The notes beneath the pieces are model-generated. The model had not been told where the DNA came from, searched no databases, and saw only the letters and a program-made list of their open reading frames with translations. The translations under genes and the position numbers were made by a program. From Postechiella sp039985655 (lineage in GTDB: Bacteria > Bacteroidota > Bacteroidia > Flavobacteriales > Flavobacteriaceae): a stretch of 64,000 nt of DNA. Positions 27,115 through 36,125 of the stretch are shown piece by piece (position 1 is the first letter of the stretch; every line of letters begins with the position of its first letter). The stretch is from assembly GCA_039985655.1 (NCBI GenBank), contig JBDWSF010000004.1, positions 62,001 through 126,000 of the forward strand. The letters are read 5' to 3'.

Positions 27115-29499
27115 ATGAAGTTAACACCCCATTTAAACATAAAATCAAAACTCCTACTCTGCTGTTTTATTAGCTCTATTGCTGTTATGACGTCTCAAAA
27201 TAATAGGATAAAAGGTTGTGTTACTGATAAACAAGGAAAAGAAGTAGTTGGAGCTCATGTTACTATTATAGGTTTTCAAGAAACAAACATTACAGATTAT
27301 AACGGATGCTTTAGTTTTTTGAAACCTAAACAGAAAAACTATACTTTAAAAGTAAGTTACTTAGGTTACGAAAACTATATTCAAGAATTGAATTCAGAAG
27401 AAATAAAGACTCTTGATATACAATTAGTTGAGGAGGCTACAGCTTTAACTGGCGTTGTTATTCAAGGGAAATCAAAAGCAGAGAAACAACGAGAACAAGC
27501 TTATGCTATAAATGTAATTAAAACAGATATTTATAAAAACAGTAATATTGATGTAAATCAAGTATTAAATCAAGTTCCAGGTATTATTGTAAGAAAAGAG
27601 GGAGGTCTAGGTTCTTCATTTGATCTTTCATTAAATGGACTTTCGGGAAATCAGGTTCGAATTTTTATTGATGGAATTCCAATGAATTATTTTGGAAGCT
27701 CTTTATCTCTCAATAATTTCCCTACTAATGTTATAGAGTCCATAGAAGTCTATAAAGGAGTCGTTCCTATACATTTACCAGCCGATGCTTTGGGTGGCGC
27801 TATTAATATAATTACGAATAAAAACAAGAAAAATTACTTAGACCTAACCTATTCATTAGGTTCTTTTAATACTCATATAGCCTCTATAAATGGGCAGCAT
27901 TATAACAAAGAAAATGGTTTTACAATGAATCTTAAATCTTTTTATAATTACTCTGACAACGATTACAAAATAGATGTTTTTATTCCGCTTTCAGATGGTA
28001 GAATCCCTTCAGAAAAAACTACAGTAAAACGATTTCATGATGCTTACACCTCTAAAATGGTACAACTAGAGCTAGGTGTCACACAAAAAAAATATGCAGA
28101 TGAGTTACTCTTTGGTTTTTTATTTTCTGACAATTATAAAGAATTACAAAATAAGCCCCTTCCTGATAAAGTTATTTTTCCTTTTGGTGAAGTCCATGAA
28201 AGAAACGAAAGCTACATAAGCACTTTAAAATATAAGAAAAAACAGCTTATAAAAAACGTAGACATTTCTTCTTTTATAGCTTTTATAAACGCTCAAAAAA
28301 AATACATAGATAATAGCGACTTTAAATATGATTGGTTTGGAAACACAACAAACATAGTTCCATCTACAACAGGCGAATATTATAGAAAAACAGACCTTAC
28401 CTTAAATCAAAAAAACATTATTTCAAATATTAATTTACAATATCATTTATACCAAAATCAACTATTAACTTTTAATTTATCTTCTAATTATTACCGCATA
28501 AAAGGAAACGACCCGCTTTCAGAACAAAATTTAATACAATTTGGTAATCCAAGCACCACTAATAAATATGTAGCAGGACTCTCTTATTCATTCAATAATT
28601 TTAATAAAAAACTAAATAACACCTTTTTTGTAAAAGGTTATGATTATAAAATTAACGGTATAGAAACTGACCCTACAGGAATAAACACAAAAACAGTAGA
28701 GAGAAAAGAAGATTATTTAGGCTTAGGTATGGCAAGTACTTTTCGTTTTACTAAACACGCTCAAATAAAATTATCTTTTGAAAAGGCTATCCGATTTCCT
28801 GAAAATTTAGAAATTTTAGGAAACGGAATAGAAATTTTAACCCATATAAATTTAAAACCAGAAACAAGTTATAATTTAAATATAGGTTATCGTATTAAAA
28901 AATATTTTCAAAATGATAATCAACTTCATTTTGAAACCAATCTATTCTACAGAAACGCCGAAAACTATATTTATGTTCGACCTGAATTAGTTTTTAAAAC
29001 CTATGATAATTTAGAAAACGTACTTACAAAAGGTATTGAATCTGAAATTCAATATACTTTTCTAAAAAAATATGTTATAGGAATAAATGCTACCTATTTA
29101 GATATTCGAGAAAAAAGCGAATTTCTTCCTGCTACTTTTATTCCAAACACATATTATAATTCACGAATTCCTAATATTCCTTATTTATTTGGCAATGTTA
29201 ATTTTAGATTGAATTTCAATAATCTACTTCAAAAAAATGATAAATTTTCAATAACATCTCTACAGCAGTACGTTCATGAATACAGCTTATATTTTGATGA
29301 AATAGCAGAGGAAGATCTTCGTAGAATCCCTACTCAGTTTTCTCAAAACATAGAATTTACATATACTGATAAAAAAGAAAAATACAACCTATCATTTGCT
29401 GTTAATAATCTATTTGATAGCAATTTAACAGACAATTTTAATTTACAAAAACCCGGAATAAATTTCAATTTTAAACTGAGATATCATATCTCCAAATAA
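27115..29499 (+). CDS. TonB-dependent receptor, probable ferric-siderophore uptake
   Basis: Outer-membrane TonB-dependent transporter of 794 residues. After a signal peptide (near SIAVMTSQ) there is a carboxypeptidase-regulatory-like domain (about 30-115, IKGCVTDKQGKEVVGAHV), then the plug (about 130-240, with NQVPGIIVRKEGG, IFIDGIPMNYFG and ADALGGAINIITN) and the beta-barrel ending in an aromatic-rich strand. Its length and single-gene layout, without SusD, are those of siderophore receptors. It is followed after 8 bases by a DUF4374 lipoprotein and faces a siderophore biosynthesis operon, so import of the ferric form of that siderophore is the most economical role. Confidence 0.87.
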   Translation: MKLTPHLNIKSKLLLCCFISSIAVMTSQNNRIKGCVTDKQGKEVVGAHVTIIGFQETNITDYNGCFSFLKPKQKNYTLKVSYLGYENYIQELNSEEIKTLDIQLVEEATALTGVVIQGKSKAEKQREQAYAINVIKTDIYKNSNIDVNQVLNQVPGIIVRKEGGLGSSFDLSLNGLSGNQVRIFIDGIPMNYFGSSLSLNNFPTNVIESIEVYKGVVPIHLPADALGGAINIITNKNKKNYLDLTYSLGSFNTHIASINGQHYNKENGFTMNLKSFYNYSDNDYKIDVFIPLSDGRIPSEKTTVKRFHDAYTSKMVQLELGVTQKKYADELLFGFLFSDNYKELQNKPLPDKVIFPFGEVHERNESYISTLKYKKKQLIKNVDISSFIAFINAQKKYIDNSDFKYDWFGNTTNIVPSTTGEYYRKTDLTLNQKNIISNINLQYHLYQNQLLTFNLSSNYYRIKGNDPLSEQNLIQFGNPSTTNKYVAGLSYSFNNFNKKLNNTFFVKGYDYKINGIETDPTGINTKTVERKEDYLGLGMASTFRFTKHAQIKLSFEKAIRFPENLEILGNGIEILTHINLKPETSYNLNIGYRIKKYFQNDNQLHFETNLFYRNAENYIYVRPELVFKTYDNLENVLTKGIESEIQYTFLKKYVIGINATYLDIREKSEFLPATFIPNTYYNSRIPNIPYLFGNVNFRLNFNNLLQKNDKFSITSLQQYVHEYSLYFDEIAEEDLRRIPTQFSQNIEFTYTDKKEKYNLSFAVNNLFDSNLTDNFNLQKPGINFNFKLRYHISK

Positions 29500-29507
29500 T
29501 AATTATT

Positions 29508-30728
29508 ATGAAAAAAACAATTTTACCAATCGCTTTTGCATTTGCGACAATTCTATCCTCTTGTACCTCAGATGATGACACACCTTCTGTAGTTATAGAA
29601 AACACATCTAACCTTGCCGTTGCTGTTGCTTCATATGGAGGTACAACGCCCGATGCGCTTTTAGCTGTTGACAATTTCGTAGAAGATGAAGTGTCTCCAA
29701 TAGGAAATGGAATTCAGCAACCAGGAGGTATTAGAAGACTTTATTATCAAGTGGGAAAAACCATTATTAGTTCTAGCTATGGAGATGGGGGTACTGTTAT
29801 CGGTTATCGTTTTGTAGATGGTACATTAACAGAAATAGGTGAACTAGCGCCTGACTCAGCATATCGTATTTTAAGTAAAGCAGATAATACGACTTTAATT
29901 GCTATAGAAGGCGCTAAGAATGGTTTAGAGGATCGTGTTTTTAATGTAATAGATACAGAAAACATGAGTATTACTAAAAAAGTAAGCACTCCAATAGAAG
30001 AGATTGCTGATGAAAATTTAATCTCTTGGCCTTCAGGAATAATTGTTAGAGATGATAAATTATTTTTATCGTATTTTTTAGTTACAAATGATAATTTTAC
30101 AACTCCAAAATCTAATGAAGCAAGAGTTGCCATTTACAATTACCCAGAATTAACTTTAGATAAAATTATTAGGGACACAAGAGCAGCTGATATTGGAATA
30201 TATGGAAATTTTAATGGCTTAGTTACTACTGAAGATGACGATATATACACCTACTCTTCTTCATCTTATGCAAGTGGATATAACCCTGTTCCAACATTAA
30301 ATTCTAGTATTTTAAGAATTAAAAATAACGAGACAGATTTTGATTCTGATTATTATTTTGATTTTGAAACAATTTCTGGAGGAAACAAAATAAACTTCAT
30401 GCATTATGCTGGAAACAATAAAATTGTTGTTAGAATGGTTACAGATGATTCTGGTTTATGGGCTACTTACGCACCTACCACAGATGCTCCTGTCTGTAAA
30501 GTTGCTGTTGTAGATTTAATAGCTAAAACAGTTACCGAAGTACCTGAGATCCCTTTACATGGTGGACAATGGGCTACACCTACTGTAAATTACAACGATA
30601 AAGTTTACATGAATATTAGTGATTCTAATGGAGCTTATATATACGAAATAGATCCAGTTACGGCTACTGCTATAAAAAGTCCAAGAACTATTTCTACACA
30701 AGTAAGAGGTTTATTTAATGTAAATTAA
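29508..30728 (+). CDS. DUF4374-type beta-propeller lipoprotein (XusB-like), siderophore uptake accessory
   Basis: A 406-residue lipoprotein: signal MKKTILPIAFAFATILSSC, then T-S-D-D-D, an acidic stretch after the Cys typical of surface-export signals in this phylum. The remainder is beta-rich with repeated blade-like units (GIRRLYYQVGKTI, DSAYRILSKADNT, LISWPSGIIVRDDK, HGGQWATPTVNYNDK) as in DUF4374 proteins. Members of that family (XusB of Bacteroides) are surface siderophore-binding partners of a TonB receptor. Position directly downstream of the receptor supports this. No PepSY-type reductase gene is adjacent. Confidence 0.72.
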   Translation: MKKTILPIAFAFATILSSCTSDDDTPSVVIENTSNLAVAVASYGGTTPDALLAVDNFVEDEVSPIGNGIQQPGGIRRLYYQVGKTIISSSYGDGGTVIGYRFVDGTLTEIGELAPDSAYRILSKADNTTLIAIEGAKNGLEDRVFNVIDTENMSITKKVSTPIEEIADENLISWPSGIIVRDDKLFLSYFLVTNDNFTTPKSNEARVAIYNYPELTLDKIIRDTRAADIGIYGNFNGLVTTEDDDIYTYSSSSYASGYNPVPTLNSSILRIKNNETDFDSDYYFDFETISGGNKINFMHYAGNNKIVVRMVTDDSGLWATYAPTTDAPVCKVAVVDLIAKTVTEVPEIPLHGGQWATPTVNYNDKVYMNISDSNGAYIYEIDPVTATAIKSPRTISTQVRGLFNVN

Positions 30729-30757
30729 AGTCGTATTAATATTTCTTAAAAAAAAAG

Positions 30758-30888
30758 AGGCCGTCTAAAAAGTAAAACGAGAAGTCATATTAAGCCTTTC
30801 GAAATACACCAACTTACTGATAATCAATAATATATTTCGACAAAGCTCAACCTGACAAACTCAATAATCTAGGCTTTTTAGACAGCCT
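30758..30888. repeat. Nested inverted repeat after the XusB-like gene, possible terminator
   Basis: Outer arms AGGCCGTCTAAAAAG (30758-30772) and CTTTTTAGACAGCCT (30874-30888) pair with one mismatch in 15 and are followed by a T-rich stretch. Inside is a degenerate copy of the dispersed dyad (right half GCTCAACCTGAC, also found at 38029-38040). It may be a repeat that now also stops transcription. Confidence 0.55.
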
Positions 30889-30931
30889 TTTCTTTTTTGT
30901 AACACTAAACATTACGTGTCTAAGCTTTCAA

Positions 30932-30962
30932 AAGCTCAGAATTGATAATCAATCCTGAGCTT
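30932..30962. terminator. Hairpin in a convergent gap, possible bidirectional terminator
   Basis: AAGCTCAG (30932-30939) pairs perfectly with CTGAGCTT (30955-30962), and inner ATTGAT / AATCAAT bases extend the stem. It lies between two convergent units. The T-run after it is weak. Confidence 0.4.
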
Positions 30963-31019
30963 TATTATGTTGTTAACTTAGTATTACACAACTCCAATTC
31001 CAATATCGTTTTACTTCTT

Positions 31020-31180
31020 ATACCAATTCTATATTGAAAGTACTGTAAAAAAAATGATGATTTTTTTCTTTATATGAAATAGAAAAATAAAGCATAGCCT
31101 TAGTTACGCTTTCTTTTTATATTGATGTAGAAAGGAAAAAAAGGCGTTTTATTGCGGTCATTTCAATACAGAATTGGTAT
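31020..31180. repeat. MITE-like element with 20-bp terminal inverted repeats overlapping a gene end
   Basis: ATACCAATTCTATATTGAAA (31020-31039) and its inverted partner at 31161-31180 match in 19 of 20 bases and enclose about 120 bases of non-coding DNA. The right arm encodes the last codons (N-T-N-S-V-L-K region) of the minus-strand MFS gene, whose stop is at 31158-31160. Partial copies of the left end occur at 38983-39027. No transposase is inside, so it would be non-autonomous. Confidence 0.55.
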
Positions 31181-32357
31181 TATTTTTTTTTGCAAAAACA
31201 AAAGCCATTAAAAGCATCAGAATCATAAATATCCAAGTTTTACTAAAGCCTAAAGCTGACACTAATTGTAAACCCACATTTAACCCAATTAATTTACCTA
31301 TAGCTACTGAAATAGTGAAGTAACCCATATTTTTTCCTTTATTTCCTATAGAACTCGCATTCAAAACTAAAGTGTTTAAAAACGGAAAACCTATGGATTG
31401 TGCTAATGAAAATAATATCACAGAAAGTATTACAAAAACAATATGACCTGGAATAGCAAGTAATGCAAAACTGGCGCAAAACAACAATAAACTAAACTTT
31501 AAAATTTCTTGTTTTTTGATTCCTTTTCTTTCCAAAAAATGAACTAATGGCATTTCAAAAATAAAAATTAACAAACCATTTATTCCTATAATAATCCCTA
31601 TAATAATTTCTGAAAATAAATATACTTCTTTATAATACAACGGAAAAGTAGATAACAACTGTATGTAAACAAACGTCATAATAAACGTAATGATCATATA
31701 GCTAAAAAACACTTTAGATATCTTAAAAGAGTTTTTCTCTTGTATCTTTTTCACCTTATCAATCATTTCTTTTTTCCTCAGAAATAAAAAGACAAAAAGA
31801 CCTGAAAGTATACAGGTAATTCCATCAATAAAAAAAAGACTCTTATACGTTGTGTGTACGATTAAAAAACCACCTAAAAAAGGCCCTAAAGACAAACCCA
31901 AATGAATAGAAAGCCTTAATAATGAAACTGATCTCGTTCTATTTTGCGGACTACTATAAGAAAATATAGCGACAAAAGCAGCTGGTTTTGAAAACTCAGA
32001 CAACATGGCAACTATGAAAACGCCCGCACAAAGCGTATAAAATTCCGTTAGATAGCCTAACGGAATTAAAAATAAACCAGGCGTTAAAAAACCTATTAAT
32101 AGTATGGGGTAAAAACCTTTCTTATCCGATAAAACCCCTCCAATATAAGAACCAATCACACCCCCTAAACCAAAAGAGGACAGCACCCAAGCGACATCCT
32201 CTAATGAATAATTATAATGTGAGGTCAAATACAGAGACATAAAAGGAATAACCATAGTACCTGCCCTGTTAATAAACATAGCAAAAGATAGATACCATAC
32301 CTCTTTAGAAAGTCCCTGAAATGAAGAAAGATAAACAGATGCTATTTTCTTAAGCAT
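31158..32357 (-). CDS. MFS transporter, probable siderophore exporter
   Basis: A 399-residue major-facilitator protein with about twelve hydrophobic helices. The loop between helices 2 and 3 has GGVLSDKKGFYP, matching the MFS signature G-x-x-x-D-(R/K)-x-G. It overlaps the N-hydroxylase gene by 8 bases, making it the last gene of the siderophore operon; export of the finished siderophore is the likely role. Its final residues are encoded by the arm of an inverted repeat, so the C-terminus may have been remodelled by that element. Confidence 0.85.
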   Translation of the reverse strand: MLKKIASVYLSSFQGLSKEVWYLSFAMFINRAGTMVIPFMSLYLTSHYNYSLEDVAWVLSSFGLGGVIGSYIGGVLSDKKGFYPILLIGFLTPGLFLIPLGYLTEFYTLCAGVFIVAMLSEFSKPAAFVAIFSYSSPQNRTRSVSLLRLSIHLGLSLGPFLGGFLIVHTTYKSLFFIDGITCILSGLFVFLFLRKKEMIDKVKKIQEKNSFKISKVFFSYMIITFIMTFVYIQLLSTFPLYYKEVYLFSEIIIGIIIGINGLLIFIFEMPLVHFLERKGIKKQEILKFSLLLFCASFALLAIPGHIVFVILSVILFSLAQSIGFPFLNTLVLNASSIGNKGKNMGYFTISVAIGKLIGLNVGLQLVSALGFSKTWIFMILMLLMAFVFAKKNNTNSVLK

Positions 32358-33678
32358 TTAGGTTCTTTAAAATAGTTATTCTTTCTTTATTTTCTTTTGG
32401 TACTCCAAATTCTTGAAAAGCAATTCGGGTATCTATTTTATAAAATTCGTCACCCAATATTTGATTCAAAATAATCGAATTTCTATAAGCAGCCATGCCT
32501 AAATCTGGTGTGACAAATCCATGCGTATTTTGTTCTGCATTTTGAACAAAAATACGTTTGTTGACATCTATAGAATAATTCCTATCGGCCTTGTATTTAT
32601 CTGAAGTATCCCATGAAATAAATTCCGTTAAAGGCTTTATAAAAGAAGGAATTGTTGCTTTATATCCTGTTGCCATAATAACAAAACTAGTTTCATTGGT
32701 ATAAGACTCATTCGTTTGAACCTGTTTTAAGGATAATTCTAAATTTCCAGACATTGTTTCTTCTACATTTTCAAGCTCTGTACATGCTTTTATGGTTACA
32801 TTATCTAAATCATTATCTACCGATTTTTCGTATAAAACATCGTAAATAGCATTTATTAGCTCAAAATTGATTCCTTTATAAAGTAATTTATGATCTTGAT
32901 TTAAACGATCTCTTTTAGACTTTGGTAATTGATGAAAATAATCAACATACTCAGGCGAAGTCATCTCTAAAGTTAATTTAGAATACTCTAGAGGTGAAAA
33001 ACGCTCAGATCGCGTGTACCATTCTAGTTCAAAATCATATTCTTCTTGAACTGTTAATAAATCCATGAAAATTTCAGCGGCACTCTGTCCTCCTCCTACA
33101 ATAGAGATTTTCTTTTGTTTTACAATTTCCGATTTATGAAACAAATAGGATCCGGTATGAATGTATTGTTCCTTATTTAATTTTTTAACAAAATTAGGCA
33201 CCCAAGGTACTGATCCTATACCTATAACAATATGCCTAGCATAATAAGTTTCTACATCTTTTGTAATGGTGTTTTGTACGATTACCTTATAGTAATCGTC
33301 AACCTTATCAATTTGCTCTACACGATGACTGAACTTACAATTTTTTAATTTTTTTAAAACCCAAATACAATATTTATTGTATTCTTTTCTTAGGATATAA
33401 AAATTTTCTCTGATATAGAATTTATAAATACGATTATTCTCTCTTAAGTAATTTAAAAAACTATAAGGTGAAGTAGGGTCTGCCAAAGACACAAAATCTG
33501 CCATAAACGGAACTTGTAAATGTGCATCGCTTAATAGCATTCCTGGGTGCCAATTAAAAGCATCTCTTTGATCAAAAAACAAACTTTCTAGTTTTGTTTT
33601 TTCACTTAATGCCGCCAAGCCAATATTAAATGGCCCTAAACCAACACCTATATAATCTATTATTTTTCTGGTATTCAT
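32350..33678 (-). CDS. FAD/NADPH-dependent L-lysine/diamine N-monooxygenase (siderophore N-hydroxylase)
   Basis: A 442-residue flavoprotein of the IucD/RhbE/DesB group that N-hydroxylates a primary amine for hydroxamate formation. Motifs: FAD-binding DYIGVGLGPFNIGLAAL near residue 9, the substrate-side MADFVSLADPTSPYSFLNYL, NADPH-binding SIVGGGQSAAEIF, and the C-terminal MATGYKAT. It lies 2 bases after the NIS synthetase gene and overlaps the exporter by 8 bases. With the decarboxylase upstream, the most likely substrate is cadaverine or putrescine rather than free lysine; this is inference. Confidence 0.92.
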   Translation of the reverse strand: MNTRKIIDYIGVGLGPFNIGLAALSEKTKLESLFFDQRDAFNWHPGMLLSDAHLQVPFMADFVSLADPTSPYSFLNYLRENNRIYKFYIRENFYILRKEYNKYCIWVLKKLKNCKFSHRVEQIDKVDDYYKVIVQNTITKDVETYYARHIVIGIGSVPWVPNFVKKLNKEQYIHTGSYLFHKSEIVKQKKISIVGGGQSAAEIFMDLLTVQEEYDFELEWYTRSERFSPLEYSKLTLEMTSPEYVDYFHQLPKSKRDRLNQDHKLLYKGINFELINAIYDVLYEKSVDNDLDNVTIKACTELENVEETMSGNLELSLKQVQTNESYTNETSFVIMATGYKATIPSFIKPLTEFISWDTSDKYKADRNYSIDVNKRIFVQNAEQNTHGFVTPDLGMAAYRNSIILNQILGDEFYKIDTRIAFQEFGVPKENKERITILKNLNA

Positions 33679-33680
33679 AA

Positions 33681-36125
33681 TTATTTATTTAATATTAATT
33701 CTTGGGAATTTAAATACGGATTTTGCTCTAAAAAATTAGTTTTTGTATTAGAAAAAAGATTAGATTTTTTATGTGGTTGCTGTATAACCTTTTGAAACAA
33801 AAAACCTGCTCTTTCCAAAACAATAGCCATTGCCTTAGCATCTACATCGGGTTCTAGAATACAATTTTCTACATGCGAAAAACTAAATATGTAATCTGTT
33901 ACAGCTTTTAAACAAGGCACTGTATGCCGCTTTTCTTTTTCCTCAGTAGCAATTAAAAAATGAAATCCGTAGTCGGTTGGTTTAGAGTCATAACACCCCC
34001 CTACTATGTCACGTACTGCCCAGTAAGGCTCAAAAGTGAAAGACGCTTTTCCATTAACCTCACCTATATAAGCATGTGAAAAATCCATATCCAATAAACT
34101 AATATAAAAAGCTTCCAAATCTTTAATTTCCCCGTCCATTTTCCAAAAGGCTAAAGCACGTTCTCTATTAAACCAATCGTGAACCATTTTTAAGTCTCTA
34201 TCCATATCGAAAGGACGAATTTTTATCGATACTTTTTCTTTCTCAAAATAATTTTCATAAGAATAATTAGAAGAAGAAGGATGTAGCAGTTCACTTTCGT
34301 AAAAAGCATATAATAATGGATTTTTATACGCAACATGCGTAACACCATCTACGGGATTCATCGCTTCATCTTCTCCACTCAATCGAGTTAATAAATTACT
34401 TTTCACATCCCATGTTGTTCTGTTTAAAATAAAATCAATAATTCCAGAATCATCTGCATCCTTCCATTTATGAAGACGGCTAGTAATCATTTTCAATAAA
34501 TGATGTTCATCTATAAGTCCGTTACTACCAAAAGTATTCACCAAACCTATAATATTACTAATCATTATATAGTTTACATAAATAGGTGTAAGTACCTCAT
34601 CTGATAAAAAAGAATGTGACTCTAAGGCTATGTCTGAAATATAAGCAGAGGCTTTTTCCAATTTATTTTCTCTGAAAATAATGCCTTGGCTATCTCTAAA
34701 ATATACATTACAAGGATAGCCCTTTTCATCAAGTTCTACCATGGTGTTTTGACCATGTGCTTCGAAAAACATACCAAAATTAATATAACCGTCTAAAATT
34801 CCTTCTAGATAGAATTCTAAATACAAATCAAACCATCGTCTTGATACTTCCTCTATTAAAACATCATCTTGCTTGGCAATATATTCTATGTTTTTAGTAA
34901 GTCGGTTACTGTGTCCTAAAACACCATCTTGACATAACTCACCTAACATAGCTACCTTTTTATCATTAAAAACGGTTTTTACATTATCTCTAAAACTAGT
35001 ATTAAACCCTTTTATAACCGTACCATTGTCTTGTAATGTAATATAAGCAGGATCATGGATAATTTTAAAATGGGGATTTGATGCTCTAAATCTGTTTCCC
35101 CATTCGGTTCTAAATAAGGCACTTATTTCGCAGCCTCTTAACAATTCGTGATATAAATTACAACGTTCTGAATTCGTTATTTTTACGTGTAATGATAACT
35201 TAATCATAAACCTACTGTCTTTATTATATAACGTTCGAACAGAAGAAGTAGGTGTATATAAAGGTCCTAATGGGCCTATTTCTATCAGTTGATTTTCTGC
35301 AATCAGTTTTTGTACTGATGCATCATTCTTCTTTAAATATGAAGCTTCCCAAGGATGTACAGGAACTAATTTCCAGTCTTCATGACTATCTAATAGATCT
35401 TGTACCTGAGGAGTAATAGAGCCAGCGCTAACCAACTCTTCTTTAAGTTCTGTTGTAATAGCTTTCTCTCTAGCACTATTTTCCAAGACTAATATTGGAT
35501 TTGCCAAAAAATAAACGACTTGGAATTCTGGTTTTGTTTCTGGTGAATATTGAAATAATTCCGCATCTGTCATTCTAGACCTACTTTTAGGAACAGGATG
35601 CATAGAGTGCCCTGTTAATAAAGATTGTTCTGCATCTATAAAAGAAATATCTTTATTAAAAATAGTAGAAACATCTTTAGTTTGTTCATTTCTATAGGTT
35701 AAAAATGCAGCTGTATTCTTTTGACTATTTTCTAAACTTTTGATAAACTCTGAACTTGCCAGCTTTTTTGAAGGAGCAGTATTACTATACGCTTCGATTA
35801 ATAATTTTGATAGGTCTAAAAATTCTAATTCTTGAATAACATCACTTTTTCTATCTTTTACAATACAAGGGAATTTATATTGATGTCTTCCTGTTAAAGA
35901 ATAATAACTTAATGCACAAAACACATCTTGTTGCAAAAAATTCAATTCTATTTTTATCCATTCTGTGTGCTCTCTTTTTTCAAAATAAGAAGCTAATGCT
36001 GAATCATGCTTTGGAACTCTAAAATATTTTTGTCCGCCCTGCATTACGTCCCTTATGTAACAGTTTAAAAAAGCTGTTTGAGTCATTTCTGACGCTAATC
36101 CTAAGTAATTAATTCTTTCTGCCAT
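33681..36125 (-). CDS. NIS siderophore synthetase fused to an acyl-CoA N-acyltransferase (BibC-like)
   Basis: A bifunctional 814-residue enzyme. Residues about 1-600 are an IucA/IucC-type NIS synthetase: VPVHPWEASYL, TSSVRTLYNKDSRFMIKLS, the HELLRGCE helix and FFEAHGQN. From about 625 to 790 there is a GNAT-fold acyltransferase of the IucB/RhbD kind (IRPFDMDRDLKMVHDWFNRERALAFW, then ILEPDVDAKAMAIVLERAGF). The acyltransferase would succinylate or acetylate the N-hydroxydiamine and the synthetase would condense the products. The fusion matches the organisation reported for bisucaberin biosynthesis in Aliivibrio. It overlaps the decarboxylase by 17 bases. Confidence 0.92.
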   Translation of the reverse strand: MAERINYLGLASEMTQTAFLNCYIRDVMQGGQKYFRVPKHDSALASYFEKREHTEWIKIELNFLQQDVFCALSYYSLTGRHQYKFPCIVKDRKSDVIQELEFLDLSKLLIEAYSNTAPSKKLASSEFIKSLENSQKNTAAFLTYRNEQTKDVSTIFNKDISFIDAEQSLLTGHSMHPVPKSRSRMTDAELFQYSPETKPEFQVVYFLANPILVLENSAREKAITTELKEELVSAGSITPQVQDLLDSHEDWKLVPVHPWEASYLKKNDASVQKLIAENQLIEIGPLGPLYTPTSSVRTLYNKDSRFMIKLSLHVKITNSERCNLYHELLRGCEISALFRTEWGNRFRASNPHFKIIHDPAYITLQDNGTVIKGFNTSFRDNVKTVFNDKKVAMLGELCQDGVLGHSNRLTKNIEYIAKQDDVLIEEVSRRWFDLYLEFYLEGILDGYINFGMFFEAHGQNTMVELDEKGYPCNVYFRDSQGIIFRENKLEKASAYISDIALESHSFLSDEVLTPIYVNYIMISNIIGLVNTFGSNGLIDEHHLLKMITSRLHKWKDADDSGIIDFILNRTTWDVKSNLLTRLSGEDEAMNPVDGVTHVAYKNPLLYAFYESELLHPSSSNYSYENYFEKEKVSIKIRPFDMDRDLKMVHDWFNRERALAFWKMDGEIKDLEAFYISLLDMDFSHAYIGEVNGKASFTFEPYWAVRDIVGGCYDSKPTDYGFHFLIATEEKEKRHTVPCLKAVTDYIFSFSHVENCILEPDVDAKAMAIVLERAGFLFQKVIQQPHKKSNLFSNTKTNFLEQNPYLNSQELILNK

